Under the pieces are notes generated by a model, which saw nothing but the letters and a program-made list of their open reading frames with translations, was not told where the DNA came from and did no database searches. A stretch of DNA of 64,000 bases, from positions 62,001-126,000 of the forward strand of contig NZ_JAAVIY010000004.1 of the NCBI RefSeq assembly GCF_014748335.1, in the 5' to 3' direction. Position 1 is the first letter of the stretch. Every line of letters begins with the position of its first letter. The DNA is from Flavobacterium selenitireducens (lineage in GTDB: Bacteria; Bacteroidota; Bacteroidia; Flavobacteriales; Flavobacteriaceae). Of this stretch, positions 52,377-61,511 are shown in pieces. Made by a program: the position numbers and the translations under genes.

Positions 52377-53113
52377 CATTGTTTCGAAACGCTTCCGCCC
52401 GAACTTTCGTCCTTAGTGAACGATTTTGGATCGTTGTTGTATTTCACCGAACCTCCGCTTGAGGCGCTTCCGTCAAGTTTAACGAGCGGGTGCACCAACG
52501 TGCTGCTTCCCGAACTTGCATCCGAGGTAATGTCGTTGGCCAAAAGGTCGCCTGCCTTGATCACGCTTCCGCTGGACGAATCGGTCTGTAAATCGAGCGC
52601 TTTGCCCGAAACTTCCATATTGCTGCCGCTCGAGGCTTCGACTGTCAGCTTTTCGGCTTCTATCGTTACAGTCATTGCGGCCCCGCTTGAGGTGGACAAA
52701 TCTGTTTTTTCGCTGCGGATGATGCCTTCCGACTTGATATTGGATCCGCTTTCGGCATCAAGTCCTGAAACCTTTGGCATTTTTATCGTCACTTTTTTCG
52801 ATGAAACGTTCGAGTAACTGTTGTATTCCGAAGTAATCACAAGAGTTTTGCCCTCGAGTTTGGTTTCGATCTTCGGCAACAGATTGTCATCGGCCTCGAC
52901 CACGACGCTCACTTGATCCGATTGGATGATTACCACATCCAGGCCTCTTTCTGACCTCACATGGTCGAATTCTCCCGCGATCTGTCTCGTTTCGGTCTTT
53001 ACGTTTCCGCTGCCTACGATGGTTTTCATATCGAAGTCACCGCATGAATTAAGGCTTAGCGTCAACAGCGCGGCGGCTGCAAAGGTGATGGTCGATTGGA
53101 TGATGTTTTTCAT
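52376..53113 (-). CDS. GIN-domain (DUF2807) lipoprotein
   Basis: A 245-residue protein. Lipobox LSLNSC (Cys about 24) is followed by a DUF2807 domain with short Ser/Gly-rich strand repeats (SGSNIKSEG, SSGAAMTVT, SSGSNMEVSG, SSGSSTLV, SSGGSVKYN). It is anchored in the envelope, one base after the PspC gene, and so is the last gene of the PadR-PspC operon. Function is unknown. Confidence 0.88.
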   Translation of the reverse strand: MKNIIQSTITFAAAALLTLSLNSCGDFDMKTIVGSGNVKTETRQIAGEFDHVRSERGLDVVIIQSDQVSVVVEADDNLLPKIETKLEGKTLVITSEYNSYSNVSSKKVTIKMPKVSGLDAESGSNIKSEGIIRSEKTDLSTSSGAAMTVTIEAEKLTVEASSGSNMEVSGKALDLQTDSSSGSVIKAGDLLANDITSDASSGSSTLVHPLVKLDGSASSGGSVKYNNDPKSFTKDESSGGSVSKQ

Positions 53114-53114
53114 T

Positions 53115-54887
53115 TTATTCGGTTTTGATGATTACTCCGTTTTCGTCGAGTTTCAAACTTTTCAATTTTCCCGACTCTGATTTTTGGCCATTTTCGATGC
53201 GGACGCCGTTTTTGTCGATCGTGATGGTTTTGGTACTGTCTTTTTCATTTCGGATCACCCAGCCGCCTGTCGTGTCGTTTTCGTCAAGGTCGGTTGCTGC
53301 ATCATCCCAATCGTTTTCGTCAGCAGGACAGTCGAGGCAACGTACTTTGTCTTTTTCTACCTTATAATTGTATTCCCCAGAATAGTGCAGATTGAAGAAG
53401 CTGTCGTCGCTCCAGTCGTAATTTTCGACACTCTCGTCAGGTTTCAGGTAGATTCCGGCCGGGACGAAAAGATAGATTTCGACCTTCTGCTTGCGGAATT
53501 TGTTCTCGACCTGCGTAAGCAAATAATTGTCTAAAGTTAACTTATTTCCTTCAATGGTAAAGCCATAGTTGATTTTTTCCGAACGTTTGCGGGCATCCGA
53601 AAGCGATTTTCCGCGTGCGATTTTCTCAATTTGGATGTAAGGCAGCTTCTCGTCTGTTGACTGGATTGTGATGTGGACGTTATTCGAATAAATCACGTCA
53701 TTGCCTTTCTCATCCTGGGTGAATTCGAATTCCTCGTGTCGGAAATCTTTCGCATAATAGTCATTGTACCGGAATTTTACGTGAAGCGTGTCTCCGGCGG
53801 AAACGTTCATCGTTTGTTTTTCGACAGTCATGCCGTCATACCCGATTTCCGTAGCTTGCTTGACGCCAAGGACGATCAATATCCCGACCGAGATCAGCCA
53901 CAAGGCCAGCAATGTATATTTGGCAATGTTACCAATCGATTTGAGGTTGCTCACCAACAGTTTCAATCCCAGGATGAGCAGGAAGAATGTCGGAATCCCG
54001 AGTGCGAAAAATATTAGCGTTGCTACCATCCACAGCGAAAGGTCGGTGTAATTCACGGCCTCTGCATAACGGTTCAGCGGCATGTCTATGAAAAACGTCG
54101 ACGATCCTAACGTAAACAGGCTGATGAATCCTATTATTAGCCAAAATGCGCAGGTAACGACGATCAGCGCGCCGAGCACTTTAGCGAACGCCTTGAATAT
54201 CTTTCCCAAAACGTCGAGGATGTTGTTGGCAACGCGCTCGGCTCCGGTCTTGGCCTGGCTGCCTATTTGGCCGTAATTGGCATTTTTGAACTTGTCGGTT
54301 ACGTTCTCGAACTCTTCCCGAACCTTCTTTTCGATGTTCGAAATGTTGACCGGTTCTCCTCGCATTTCCAGCTTTTCGGCCGTGGTTTGGGCGGCTGGCG
54401 TCACGATCCACAACACGAAATAAGCGATGATCCCGGTTCCGAAACCGGCAAAAACGAAGATTAAGAACAGGATCTTGATCCAGACGGCATCGATCCCGAA
54501 ATAATGCCCGAGGCCTGTCGCAACACCGCCAACCATGCCTTTTTCAGTATCGCGGTACAATTTCTTCATGCGCTTGGTTCCGGGAATATCATACGAAGCG
54601 GCAGCGGCGGGTTGTCCGTCGTCTTCGATGCGGTAATCTTCCGGCTGGCCCATGATGGTGATCACCTCGTCAACTTCGCGGGAATTGATGACCTGTTTGT
54701 CGTGGGCATGCTTTTCGGATATGATCTCCGCAATGCGCATTTCGATGTCCTTGATGATTTCATCCTGACCGGTAGAATTGTTCAGCGAGCGTTTGATCGC
54801 CTCGAAGTAGCGGCTCAATTTCTGGTAAGCGTCTTCGTCTATGTGGAAGAACATTCCGCCGAGGTTAATATTTACAGTCTTGTTCAT
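53115..54887 (-). CDS. PspC-domain membrane protein
   Basis: A 590-residue protein. A cytoplasmic N-terminal region (NINLGGMFFHIDEDAYQKLS, with a REVDEVITIMGQPEDY block) precedes the PspC domain (KKLYRDTEKGMVGGVATGLG, about 108-170, with one or two membrane segments), three or more further membrane segments, and a long beta-rich C-terminus with an acidic DENDWDDAATDLDENDTT stretch. PspC proteins sense or counter envelope stress. It overlaps padR by four bases. Confidence 0.88.
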   Translation of the reverse strand: MNKTVNINLGGMFFHIDEDAYQKLSRYFEAIKRSLNNSTGQDEIIKDIEMRIAEIISEKHAHDKQVINSREVDEVITIMGQPEDYRIEDDGQPAAAASYDIPGTKRMKKLYRDTEKGMVGGVATGLGHYFGIDAVWIKILFLIFVFAGFGTGIIAYFVLWIVTPAAQTTAEKLEMRGEPVNISNIEKKVREEFENVTDKFKNANYGQIGSQAKTGAERVANNILDVLGKIFKAFAKVLGALIVVTCAFWLIIGFISLFTLGSSTFFIDMPLNRYAEAVNYTDLSLWMVATLIFFALGIPTFFLLILGLKLLVSNLKSIGNIAKYTLLALWLISVGILIVLGVKQATEIGYDGMTVEKQTMNVSAGDTLHVKFRYNDYYAKDFRHEEFEFTQDEKGNDVIYSNNVHITIQSTDEKLPYIQIEKIARGKSLSDARKRSEKINYGFTIEGNKLTLDNYLLTQVENKFRKQKVEIYLFVPAGIYLKPDESVENYDWSDDSFFNLHYSGEYNYKVEKDKVRCLDCPADENDWDDAATDLDENDTTGGWVIRNEKDSTKTITIDKNGVRIENGQKSESGKLKSLKLDENGVIIKTE

Positions 54888-55222
54888 GATTGCGATTTTT
54901 GGTTGGTGATTATGTTGACGGCATCCGATAGTTCTGTCCAGGTACCGTTGAGTTCATTTAGAAAAATTTTGCCGTTTTCGGTCAGTCCGTAGTATTTGCG
55001 CGGCGGTCCCGAAGTAGATTCTTCCCATCGATAGGTGAGAAGTCCGTCGTTTTTTAACCTTGTGAGCAGCGGATATACCGTTCCTTCAACCACAAGCAGT
55101 TTGGCGCTTTTCAATGTTTCAAGGATTTCTGACGTATAAGCTTCCTTTTCGCGAAGGACGCTCAGGATGCAGAATTCGAGTACACCTTTGCGCATCTGGG
55201 CTTTTGTGTTTTCAATATTCAT
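54884..55222 (-). CDS. PadR-family transcriptional regulator
   Basis: A 112-residue winged-helix repressor, the usual short PadR form: MRKGVLEFCILSVLREKEAY, LKSAKLLVVEGTVYPLLTRL, WEESTSGPPRKYYGLTENGK. It overlaps both neighbours by four bases, so it probably controls its own operon with the PspC and DUF2807 genes. Confidence 0.92.
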   Translation of the reverse strand: MNIENTKAQMRKGVLEFCILSVLREKEAYTSEILETLKSAKLLVVEGTVYPLLTRLKNDGLLTYRWEESTSGPPRKYYGLTENGKIFLNELNGTWTELSDAVNIITNQKSQS

Positions 55223-55446
55223 AATTCCACTTTTAATTGTGATGACGCCATCGGGTATTCGAAATAAGCGATGGATTCTGATTCGATGATTCGGTGTTGC
55301 GGCGCGATGGCCGGGCAGAGCGTGATCGCCCTGATTGGGCTTCCGTCCCGAAGTTCCGGTTCGGAAGTCGTTTCGGAAGTGACATTTGGCGGCGGTGCCA
55401 GTGTTCCAACGAGGAACATACAAAGCTGAGTGATGATTTTTAACAT
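55219..55446 (-). CDS. Small secreted protein of the PadR operon, unrecognised
   Basis: A 75-residue frame beginning at ATG 55446 (MLKIITQLCMFLVGTLAPPP): a hydrophobic N-terminus compatible with a signal peptide, then a polar tail without known motifs. Support comes mainly from its 4-base overlap with padR, the same coupling used by padR and the PspC gene, and from its position after the DUF4870 gene. It could be spurious. Confidence 0.4.
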   Translation of the reverse strand: MLKIITQLCMFLVGTLAPPPNVTSETTSEPELRDGSPIRAITLCPAIAPQHRIIESESIAYFEYPMASSQLKVEL

Positions 55447-55574
55447 GTCCGTTTTTTGATTTTTTCCGCTGCGCTCCGAACAATTGGTTGCGCCTCGGCG
55501 ATGAATGAAACCCGTGATGGATGATTGATGATGATGTGGGCTGATTAGACCCGGTAATCGATACAACTGGTTGA

Positions 55575-56120
55575 TTAGGCCGTTGTCTGGTTGATTGGCG
55601 ATTGGACTTCTCCTTCTTGAGGTAACTGATCCGACGGTGCAACTTCCTGCGGTTGATTAGGCGCAGCAAGAAAAGGAATGCATAGCGGATAGCGGTATTC
55701 GACTCCGTCGACAGCTTTCACGGCCGCATAAATGACAAGGAAGAATTCGGCGACTTTAAGGAAGAAGCAAAGCACGACCGCCATGATGCCCAATATTACG
55801 ATTCCTGAAATATTCTCAGGCGTGTGGTCGGGCCCGACATAAAAACCGTCGTTGACCATGTGCTCGAAAGGAACATTCTTGAAAACCGTGAAGATGAAGA
55901 TCGGAATACCGATAAGCGCCAGTACCAAAATATACGTGAAGATGCTCAATTGAAAGTTGAGCGCCTGACGACCGTGGTGATCGATGAAACGCGATTCTTT
56001 TTTAAATGCGCTCCAAAGGATTAGTGGGAATACGAAGCTTCCGAAAAACGGGAAGATCCATTGACCGAAAGTGCTTAGGTGCACTAACATTGCGGTTGAT
56101 TTGTTTGCTGATGTTTCCAT
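55575..56120 (-). CDS. DUF4870 membrane protein
   Basis: A 181-residue protein with four hydrophobic segments and the DUF4870 (Tic20-like) pattern: AMLVHLSTFGQWIFPFFGSF, FIDHHGRQALNFQLSIFTYI, and a final FFLVIYAAVKAVDGVEYRYP. A Pro/Gln-rich tail follows. Function is unknown. It is likely the first gene of the envelope operon. The start is ATG 56120; a TATATTTG box lies about 30 bases upstream. Confidence 0.88.
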   Translation of the reverse strand: METSANKSTAMLVHLSTFGQWIFPFFGSFVFPLILWSAFKKESRFIDHHGRQALNFQLSIFTYILVLALIGIPIFIFTVFKNVPFEHMVNDGFYVGPDHTPENISGIVILGIMAVVLCFFLKVAEFFLVIYAAVKAVDGVEYRYPLCIPFLAAPNQPQEVAPSDQLPQEGEVQSPINQTTA

Positions 56121-56150
56121 GATGATTGATTGACCTAGTAATTTCTTATG

Positions 56151-56158
56151 CAAATATA
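56151..56158 (-). promoter_or_regulatory. Predicted -7 box of the DUF4870-PadR-PspC operon
   Basis: TATATTTG on the minus strand, 30 bases before the ATG at 56120. Confidence 0.5.
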
Positions 56159-56373
56159 TATATGAAAGCAAGTATCTTGTTTTGCATAGTACTAATATTT
56201 AACAAAAAGTTAACAGATGCGATGTTTTGATACGCTTTTAATGTATGTTTAAAAGGCTTACTGCCAGATGATTCACGGCAATTTTCGACAAGTTCGCAAA
56301 CTTCGGGCAAGCTAATTACTAAATTCGCAGACTGCTCCTGCCAGCATTATTCAGTAAGTTAAACGTAAGATCC

Positions 56374-56407
56374 ATAAGACCTAACAGGTCTATAAGACCT
56401 AACAGGT
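56374..56407 (+). repeat. Two direct copies of ATAAGACCTAACAGGT
   Basis: Two 16-base copies 18 bases apart, each containing the near-palindrome ACCTAACAGGT. They lie in the gap upstream of the DUF4442 gene, which holds nothing else I recognise. Confidence 0.65.
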
Positions 56408-56491
56408 TTAAGACCTAGAACTCTAAATCCTACCGACGCGCGCCAACCAGTTTTCCGGAAATCGTTAACTTAGCAAAAAACCGCAGTATTC

Positions 56492-56950
56492 ATGGGTATT
56501 TCCGCGAGCCAGTTCAACAAATTCCTGTTTTTTAAATTGCCGTCCGCTTATTGGTGCGGCGTCCGCGTTAAATCTATAGACGCGCAAAAGTGCGAGACGT
56601 CCGTGAAATTCAAATGGATTAACCAAAACCCGTTCAACTCGATGTACTTTGCGGTTCAGGCGATGGCTGCCGAGCTGGCGACGGGCGCGCTTGTCACCAA
56701 TGCGATCAGGTCGTCGGGCGAGCCGGTTTCGATGCTCGTCGCCTCTAACAAATCATCGTTTTCCAAAAAAGCGGTAGGGCGCATCACCTTTACTTGCTCC
56801 GACGGAGAAAAAATCCAACAAGCCGTCGACGAAGCGATCCTCACAAATCAGGGAGTGACGTGCTGGATGCAGACAGTGGCGGTAAATGATAAAGGCGAGC
56901 AGGTTTCCGTCATGGATTTCGAATGGACCCTTAAACGGCGCCAGCGTTAA
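56492..56950 (+). CDS. DUF4442 hotdog-fold protein
   Basis: A 152-residue protein of the thioesterase-like hotdog superfamily (DUF4442/YiiD-like): FFKLPSAYWCGVRVKSIDAQ, the strand INQNPFNSMYFAVQAMAAEL that supplies the family's active-site region, and KSSFSKKAVGRITFTCSDG. It may hydrolyse acyl-CoA or bind acyl groups; no substrate is evident. The TIGR01777 gene follows 75 bases later. Confidence 0.82.
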   Translation: MGISASQFNKFLFFKLPSAYWCGVRVKSIDAQKCETSVKFKWINQNPFNSMYFAVQAMAAELATGALVTNAIRSSGEPVSMLVASNKSSFSKKAVGRITFTCSDGEKIQQAVDEAILTNQGVTCWMQTVAVNDKGEQVSVMDFEWTLKRRQR

Positions 56951-57025
56951 AACTGTGATAATTAACGTCTCTTTTCCTACCGCGCCCAGTTGCCGGTGCT
57001 ATCTTTAGGGGAAAAACCATACGAA

Positions 57026-57931
57026 ATGAAAGTACTCATTAGCGGCGCGACCGGTCTCATCGGGAAGCAACTCATCGCAAGGCTCGCAGCCCATCAGGTA
57101 AGCGTGCATTACCTTACGACGAAAAGGCAGGAAATTAAGAGTGAGCCGCATCTCAAAGGTTTTTTCTGGAATCCGGCAAAGGAGTTCATCGATGAGAAAA
57201 GCCTCGACGGCGTTGACGCGATCATCCATCTTGCTGGCGCGAACATTTCCAAGCGCTGGACACGCAAATACAAACAGGAAATCGTCGAGAGTCGCGTGTT
57301 GTCCGCCAATTTGTTGCTCAAGGCGCTAAAGGAAAACCCAAATTCCGTGCGCCAATTTATTTCCGCTTCAGCGATTGGCATCTACAAAGACAGCCTGACC
57401 GTCTACCACACGGAGAATTCAAGAGAGACGGAGCCAAGTTTTATAGGCTGTGTCGTAAAGAAATGGGAAGCTGCCGCCGATCGTTTTGCTTCGATGGGCA
57501 TAAAGGTCTGCAAGGTAAGGACGGGCCTGGTGCTTGCCAGGGAAGGAGGAATGCTGCCTCAGGTGGCGCAGCCGGTCAAATTCGGTTTCGGAGCGGCATT
57601 CGGAAGCGGAAAGCAGTGGCAATCGTGGATTCACATAAACGACCTTGTCGAGATATACATTGCGGCATTGCAACAGGGTTGGGAAGGAACGTTCAACGCA
57701 ACAGCGCCTGTTCCGGTAACAAACCAGGAAATGGTCGCCGCGATCGCCAAGGCATTGAATAAGCCGTATTTCATGCCGAACCTGCCCGAATGGCTCTTAA
57801 AGCTGATGCTAGGGGAAATGGCGACATTGTTGTTCCTCTCACAAAAAGTCAGTCCGGAGCGAACCATAGAAATGGGCTATCGTTTCCAGTATGAAACGAT
57901 TGAAAAAGCACTTCCCGCATTACTCAAATAA
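57026..57931 (+). CDS. TIGR01777-family NAD-dependent epimerase/dehydratase
   Basis: A 301-residue extended SDR-type protein. The Rossmann motif is GATGLIGKQL (8-17). IHLAGANISKRWTRKYKQEI, VRTGLVLAREGGMLPQ and WIHINDLVEIYIAALQ follow, and a C-terminal DUF1731-like tail ends the protein. The start at ATG 57026 gives the canonical Rossmann N-terminus; a TATCTTTA -7-like box is at 56999-57006. Substrate unknown. Confidence 0.92.
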   Translation: MKVLISGATGLIGKQLIARLAAHQVSVHYLTTKRQEIKSEPHLKGFFWNPAKEFIDEKSLDGVDAIIHLAGANISKRWTRKYKQEIVESRVLSANLLLKALKENPNSVRQFISASAIGIYKDSLTVYHTENSRETEPSFIGCVVKKWEAAADRFASMGIKVCKVRTGLVLAREGGMLPQVAQPVKFGFGAAFGSGKQWQSWIHINDLVEIYIAALQQGWEGTFNATAPVPVTNQEMVAAIAKALNKPYFMPNLPEWLLKLMLGEMATLLFLSQKVSPERTIEMGYRFQYETIEKALPALLK

Positions 57932-57932
57932 A

Positions 57933-57960
57933 AAAAGCCCCGATTTCGATCAGGGCTTTT
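57933..57960 (+). terminator. Terminator of the TIGR01777 gene
   Basis: AAAAGCCC (57933-57940) / GGGCTTTT (57953-57960) with a 12-base loop and a short T run. Confidence 0.75.
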
Positions 57961-58138
57961 CCTATTAACAGGTGAATTAATAATGTCTTATGCCCGAGGG
58001 CTTAACCTTTGAATTTTTTCTTTCAAACAAACATAACGAATCGAAATCGAAATAGTTGTAAAAAAAACGCTAAAATTTGAACCCGGGCTGTTTTTCGATG
58101 ATCTATTGTGGATTTCGTTCCGATATTTCCCATTGACT

Positions 58139-58221
58139 TGTCATTGTCATTTCTCTATAATTGTCATCCGGCTTTTTTAAAATGACAATTTGACATTTGT
58201 CCGATTTTGGAACTACATTTG
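58139..58221 (+). promoter_or_regulatory. grpE promoter with a TGTCAT repeat cluster
   Basis: -33 TTTG (58189-58192), 21-base spacer, -7 TACATTTG (58214-58221). Upstream, TTGTCAT words recur from about 58139, and ATTGTCAT (58160-58167) faces ATGACAAT (58182-58189) across 14 bases, overlapping the -33. This could be an operator for a heat-shock regulator; it is not the CIRCE sequence. The rest of 57961-58138 shows nothing. Confidence 0.5.
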
Positions 58222-58340
58222 CACCCTCGCGCACGCCTTGTTTTTTCGGCAACATTGAAGCATCGGATTATCATTCTGTCTTCAGCCGAATAGACGATGC
58301 GCATCCGAATAAAATCAACAAATCAACAATAAATCCAGCA

Positions 58341-58895
58341 ATGGCGACAGATAACAACGAAAACATCCACGACAACAAACCCGAATTCGACGAACAAACC
58401 CTGGAGGCAAATGCCAATGGAGAACAGGTAATTGTTGACCAATTGTCAGTCGAGGAACAGCTTCGCGAAGATTTGGGCAAAGAGAAAGACAAGTTTTTGC
58501 GACTTTTTGCCGAATTTGAAAACTTCAAGAAACGCAATGCCAAGGAACGCATCGATCTTTTTAAGACTGCAAACCAGGAAGTGCTTTTGGCATTGCTGCC
58601 GGTTCTCGACGATTTTGATCGCGCTATGGCCGAGATAAGCAAAGCCGGAGATGAAAATCTTCTCAAAGGCGTTTCCCTGATCCACGATAAGTTCAGGAAT
58701 ACGCTTTCGGCTAAAGGATTGGAGCAGGTCGAAGTAAAAGCAGGCGATGCATTTGATGCTGATTTTGCCGAAGCCATCACGCAAATTCCCGCTTCATCTG
58801 CTGAATTGAAAGGCAAAATCGTCGATGTGATCGAAAAAGGGTATAAGTTGGGCGACAAGATCATCCGCTTTCCGAAAGTCGTGACCGGTCAATGA
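58341..58895 (+). CDS. grpE: Nucleotide exchange factor GrpE
   Basis: A 184-residue co-chaperone that releases ADP from DnaK. An acidic N-terminal tail and a coiled coil lead to KFLRLFAEFENFKKRNAKER and the C-terminal beta domain (GVSLIHDKFRNTLSAKGLEQ, then KVGD-like GYKLGDKIIRFPKVV). The start is ATG 58341; an earlier in-frame start lies upstream of the promoter. The dnaJ gene follows after about 170 bases; dnaK is not adjacent. Confidence 0.96.
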   Translation: MATDNNENIHDNKPEFDEQTLEANANGEQVIVDQLSVEEQLREDLGKEKDKFLRLFAEFENFKKRNAKERIDLFKTANQEVLLALLPVLDDFDRAMAEISKAGDENLLKGVSLIHDKFRNTLSAKGLEQVEVKAGDAFDADFAEAITQIPASSAELKGKIVDVIEKGYKLGDKIIRFPKVVTGQ

Positions 58896-58957
58896 TAATT
58901 AGCAAATGTGATAATTGGCGAATTAGCGAATGTGATAATTAGCGAATTAGCGAATTT
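58896..58957 (+). repeat. GATAATTAGCGAAT word array
   Basis: Repeats of AATTAGCGAA and GATAATT in the 170-base gap between grpE and dnaJ. The same word family flanks long hairpin repeat L5. Confidence 0.7.
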
Positions 58958-59067
58958 GGGAGTTGGCAATGTAATACACTATGCGCTGTGCACAAATCCG
59001 ATGCAGTGAACGTCAGCGAAGTACGCAGTTAGAAAATCAATTTTGAGCTGAATCAGCCTGAGAGAAA

Positions 59068-60183
59068 ATGAAAAAAGATTATTACGAAATATTAGGTGTC
59101 TCCAAGCAAGCGGACGCTGCCGAAATCAAGAAAGCATATCGCAAGAAAGCGATCGAATACCACCCTGACAAAAATCCGGGCGATAAGCAGGCCGAGGAAA
59201 ATTTCAAGACGGCGGCCGAGGCATATGAGGTATTGAGCGATCCGCAAAAGCGCCAGCAATATGACCAGTTCGGTCATCAGGCGTTCAATGGAGGCGGTGG
59301 TTTTGGCGGCGGCCAGCACATGAATATGGACGATATCTTCAGCCAGTTCGGCGATATCTTCGGATCCGCGTTTGGAGGCGGTTTCGGTGGCTTTGGCGGC
59401 GGTGGCGGCCAACGTCGCGCCAAGGGGAGCAACCTGCGTATCAAAGTGAAGTTGACGCTTGAGGAAATCGTCAACGGAGTCGAGAAAAAAATAAAGGTGA
59501 AACGCAAGGTGCAAGCCAAAGGTGTTACTTATAAAACGTGTCCGACGTGTAACGGCCAGGGTCAGGTGATGCGTGTGACCAATACTATTTTGGGACGCAT
59601 GCAGTCGGCCTCGACCTGTCCGCAATGTCAGGGTATCGGTCAGATTATCGATAACAAGCCAAAGGATTCCGACGCTTTCGGAATGGTTGCGGAAGACGAG
59701 ACCGTATCGATCAAAATCCCGGCAGGCGTTTCGGATGGCATGCAACTCAAAGTCGCCAATAAAGGAAACGACGCTCCCGGAAACGGCATTCCCGGCGACC
59801 TCATTGTCGCCATAGAGGAAACCGAGCACGAATTCCTCAAGCGCGAAGGCGAAAATCTCCATTACGATCTCTATATCAGTTTTCCCGAAGCCGTTTTGGG
59901 CATTGCGAAAGACATCGATGCCGTCAACGGGAAAGTGCGCATCAAACTCGAAGAAGGCATACAATCCGGAAAAATATTAAGACTCAAAGGCAAAGGCGTA
60001 CCAAGTCTTAACAGCTACGCGACCGGTGATTTGTTGGTTCACGTAAACGTCTGGACGCCACGGGAGTTGTCAAAAGAGCAAAAGCAATTCTTCGAAAAAT
60101 CGCTTAACGATGCGAATTTTGCACCTTCGCCGGAAAAGAGCGAAAAATCTTTTTTTGAAAAAGTCAAGGATATGTTTTCATAA
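59068..60183 (+). CDS. dnaJ: Chaperone DnaJ with a reduced zinc domain
   Basis: A 371-residue type I Hsp40. The J domain has HPD in YHPDKNPGD (about 32-34). A Gly/Phe-rich linker follows, then a cysteine-rich region with only two CxxCxGxG motifs (CPTCNGQG and CPQCQGIG, 26 residues apart) rather than four; by spacing they match motifs 2 and 3 of E. coli DnaJ, so one zinc site would remain. The C-terminal beta domains ([29 protein letters not shown]) and the tail [12 protein letters not shown] are intact. I recall a similar state in other flavobacterial DnaJ proteins. Confidence 0.95.
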   Translation: MKKDYYEILGVSKQADAAEIKKAYRKKAIEYHPDKNPGDKQAEENFKTAAEAYEVLSDPQKRQQYDQFGHQAFNGGGGFGGGQHMNMDDIFSQFGDIFGSAFGGGFGGFGGGGGQRRAKGSNLRIKVKLTLEEIVNGVEKKIKVKRKVQAKGVTYKTCPTCNGQGQVMRVTNTILGRMQSASTCPQCQGIGQIIDNKPKDSDAFGMVAEDETVSIKIPAGVSDGMQLKVANKGNDAPGNGIPGDLIVAIEETEHEFLKREGENLHYDLYISFPEAVLGIAKDIDAVNGKVRIKLEEGIQSGKILRLKGKGVPSLNSYATGDLLVHVNVWTPRELSKEQKQFFEKSLNDANFAPSPEKSEKSFFEKVKDMFS

Positions 60184-60252
60184 TTGGAAAAACCTTGTTA
60201 TTTTTGACATTGTTACTAGGTAACTAGTAATTTCTTTTTCATAGCAATTTTT

Positions 60253-60286
60253 CCCATCCTTGTGCAAATAAGGGTGGGTTTTTTTT
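60253..60286 (+). terminator. Terminator after dnaJ
   Basis: CCCATCCTT (60253-60261) / AAGGGTGGG (60270-60278) followed by eight T residues. Confidence 0.8.
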
Positions 60287-60288
60287 GG

Positions 60289-60325
60289 TTTGAGGTTTAA
60301 AGTTATAGGTTTAAAGTTTAAAGTT
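60289..60325 (+). repeat. GTTTAAA word array
   Basis: Short run of GTTTAAAG/GTTATAGG words directly after the dnaJ terminator. Confidence 0.6.
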
Positions 60326-60391
60326 GTCGACGAGGGTTAACATTGAACTTTAAACAATTTTAAACTACTTTTACGCCACTAAAAAACCAAC

Positions 60392-61324
60392 ATGACCAAC
60401 ATTCTCGAAGTGCGTAACGTCGTCAAGCAATACGGCGACTACACGGCCTTGAACTCCGTTTCGCTTTCCGTGCCCAAGGGCAGTATTTACGGGCTTTTAG
60501 GGCCTAATGGAGCCGGAAAGACGTCCCTGATACGCATCATCAACCAAATTACTTATCCAGACTCGGGCGAAGTTGTGCTCGACGGCGAAAAGCTCGGGCC
60601 GAAACACATCGGGCACATCGGATACTTGCCGGAAGAGCGCGGCCTTTACAAATCGATGAAGGTGGGCGATCAATGCTTGTACTTGGCCCAGCTCAAAGGA
60701 TTGTCGCATGCCGAAGCCAAGCAGCAACTCGAATATTGGTTCGACCGCCTCGAGATAAAAGGATGGTGGAACAAGAAAATCCAGGAACTTTCGAAGGGAA
60801 TGGCCCAAAAGATACAGTTCGTCGTCACGGTGCTGCACAAGCCGAAACTGCTGATTTTCGACGAGCCTTTTTCCGGATTCGACCCGGTGAATGCCAATAT
60901 CATCAAAGACGAAATCCTCGCGCTCAAAAAGCAAGGTGCCACGATCATTTTTTCGACGCACCGAATGGAATCCGTAGAGGAATTGTGTGATGACATTGCG
61001 CTGATCCACAAATCCAACAAACTCATCGAAGGCAAACTTATCGACGTCAAGCGAGCGCACCGCACTCAAAATTTTGAGGTCGGCATCGTTACGGACAATG
61101 TCGAAGGGCTGATGTATGATCTTACGCAGCAATTCATGGTTTCCCAGGCCGACTTCAAATCCCTCAACGACGAATTGAAACTCAGTATCCAGATCGGCGA
61201 CGCCCGTCCGAACGAGTTGTTGTCGCTGCTTACCAACCGCGGACAAGTGACCCACTTCGTAGAGAAAATCCCGAGCGTGAACGACATTTTTATACGGACG
61301 GTTACGGAGAAGGTTGAGGTTTGA
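60392..61324 (+). CDS. NatA-type ABC transporter ATP-binding protein
   Basis: A 310-residue ATPase of the DRA/NatA class. Walker A is GLLGPNGAGKTSLIR, the Q-loop is GYLPEERGLYKSM, the signature is ELSKGMAQKIQFV, Walker B is LLIFDEPFSGFDP, and the switch His is in FSTHRMES. The C-terminal extension is typical of exporters. It pairs with the NatB-type permease that follows on the same strand. Confidence 0.94.
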   Translation: MTNILEVRNVVKQYGDYTALNSVSLSVPKGSIYGLLGPNGAGKTSLIRIINQITYPDSGEVVLDGEKLGPKHIGHIGYLPEERGLYKSMKVGDQCLYLAQLKGLSHAEAKQQLEYWFDRLEIKGWWNKKIQELSKGMAQKIQFVVTVLHKPKLLIFDEPFSGFDPVNANIIKDEILALKKQGATIIFSTHRMESVEELCDDIALIHKSNKLIEGKLIDVKRAHRTQNFEVGIVTDNVEGLMYDLTQQFMVSQADFKSLNDELKLSIQIGDARPNELLSLLTNRGQVTHFVEKIPSVNDIFIRTVTEKVEV

Positions 61325-61372
61325 AGTTTAAGGTTTAAAGTTTAAAGTTTGAGGTTTAAAGTTTGAAGTTCA
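61322..61372 (+). repeat. GTTTAAA word array between the ABC genes
   Basis: Seven or so GTTTAAAG/GTTTGAGG words inserted just after the ATPase stop; they separate the two ABC genes by nearly 190 bases. Confidence 0.75.
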
Positions 61373-61511
61373 AAAATGAAAGTACGGACCTTATCTTGGA
61401 CAACACCAAATTGAATACTACGGAGCCTAGGATCCAGAATCAAATAAACACCCGGGGCGCGGCCGGATCGTATGGAGCGCAACAGAATAAAATCAAACGA
61501 ATCAATAATAC

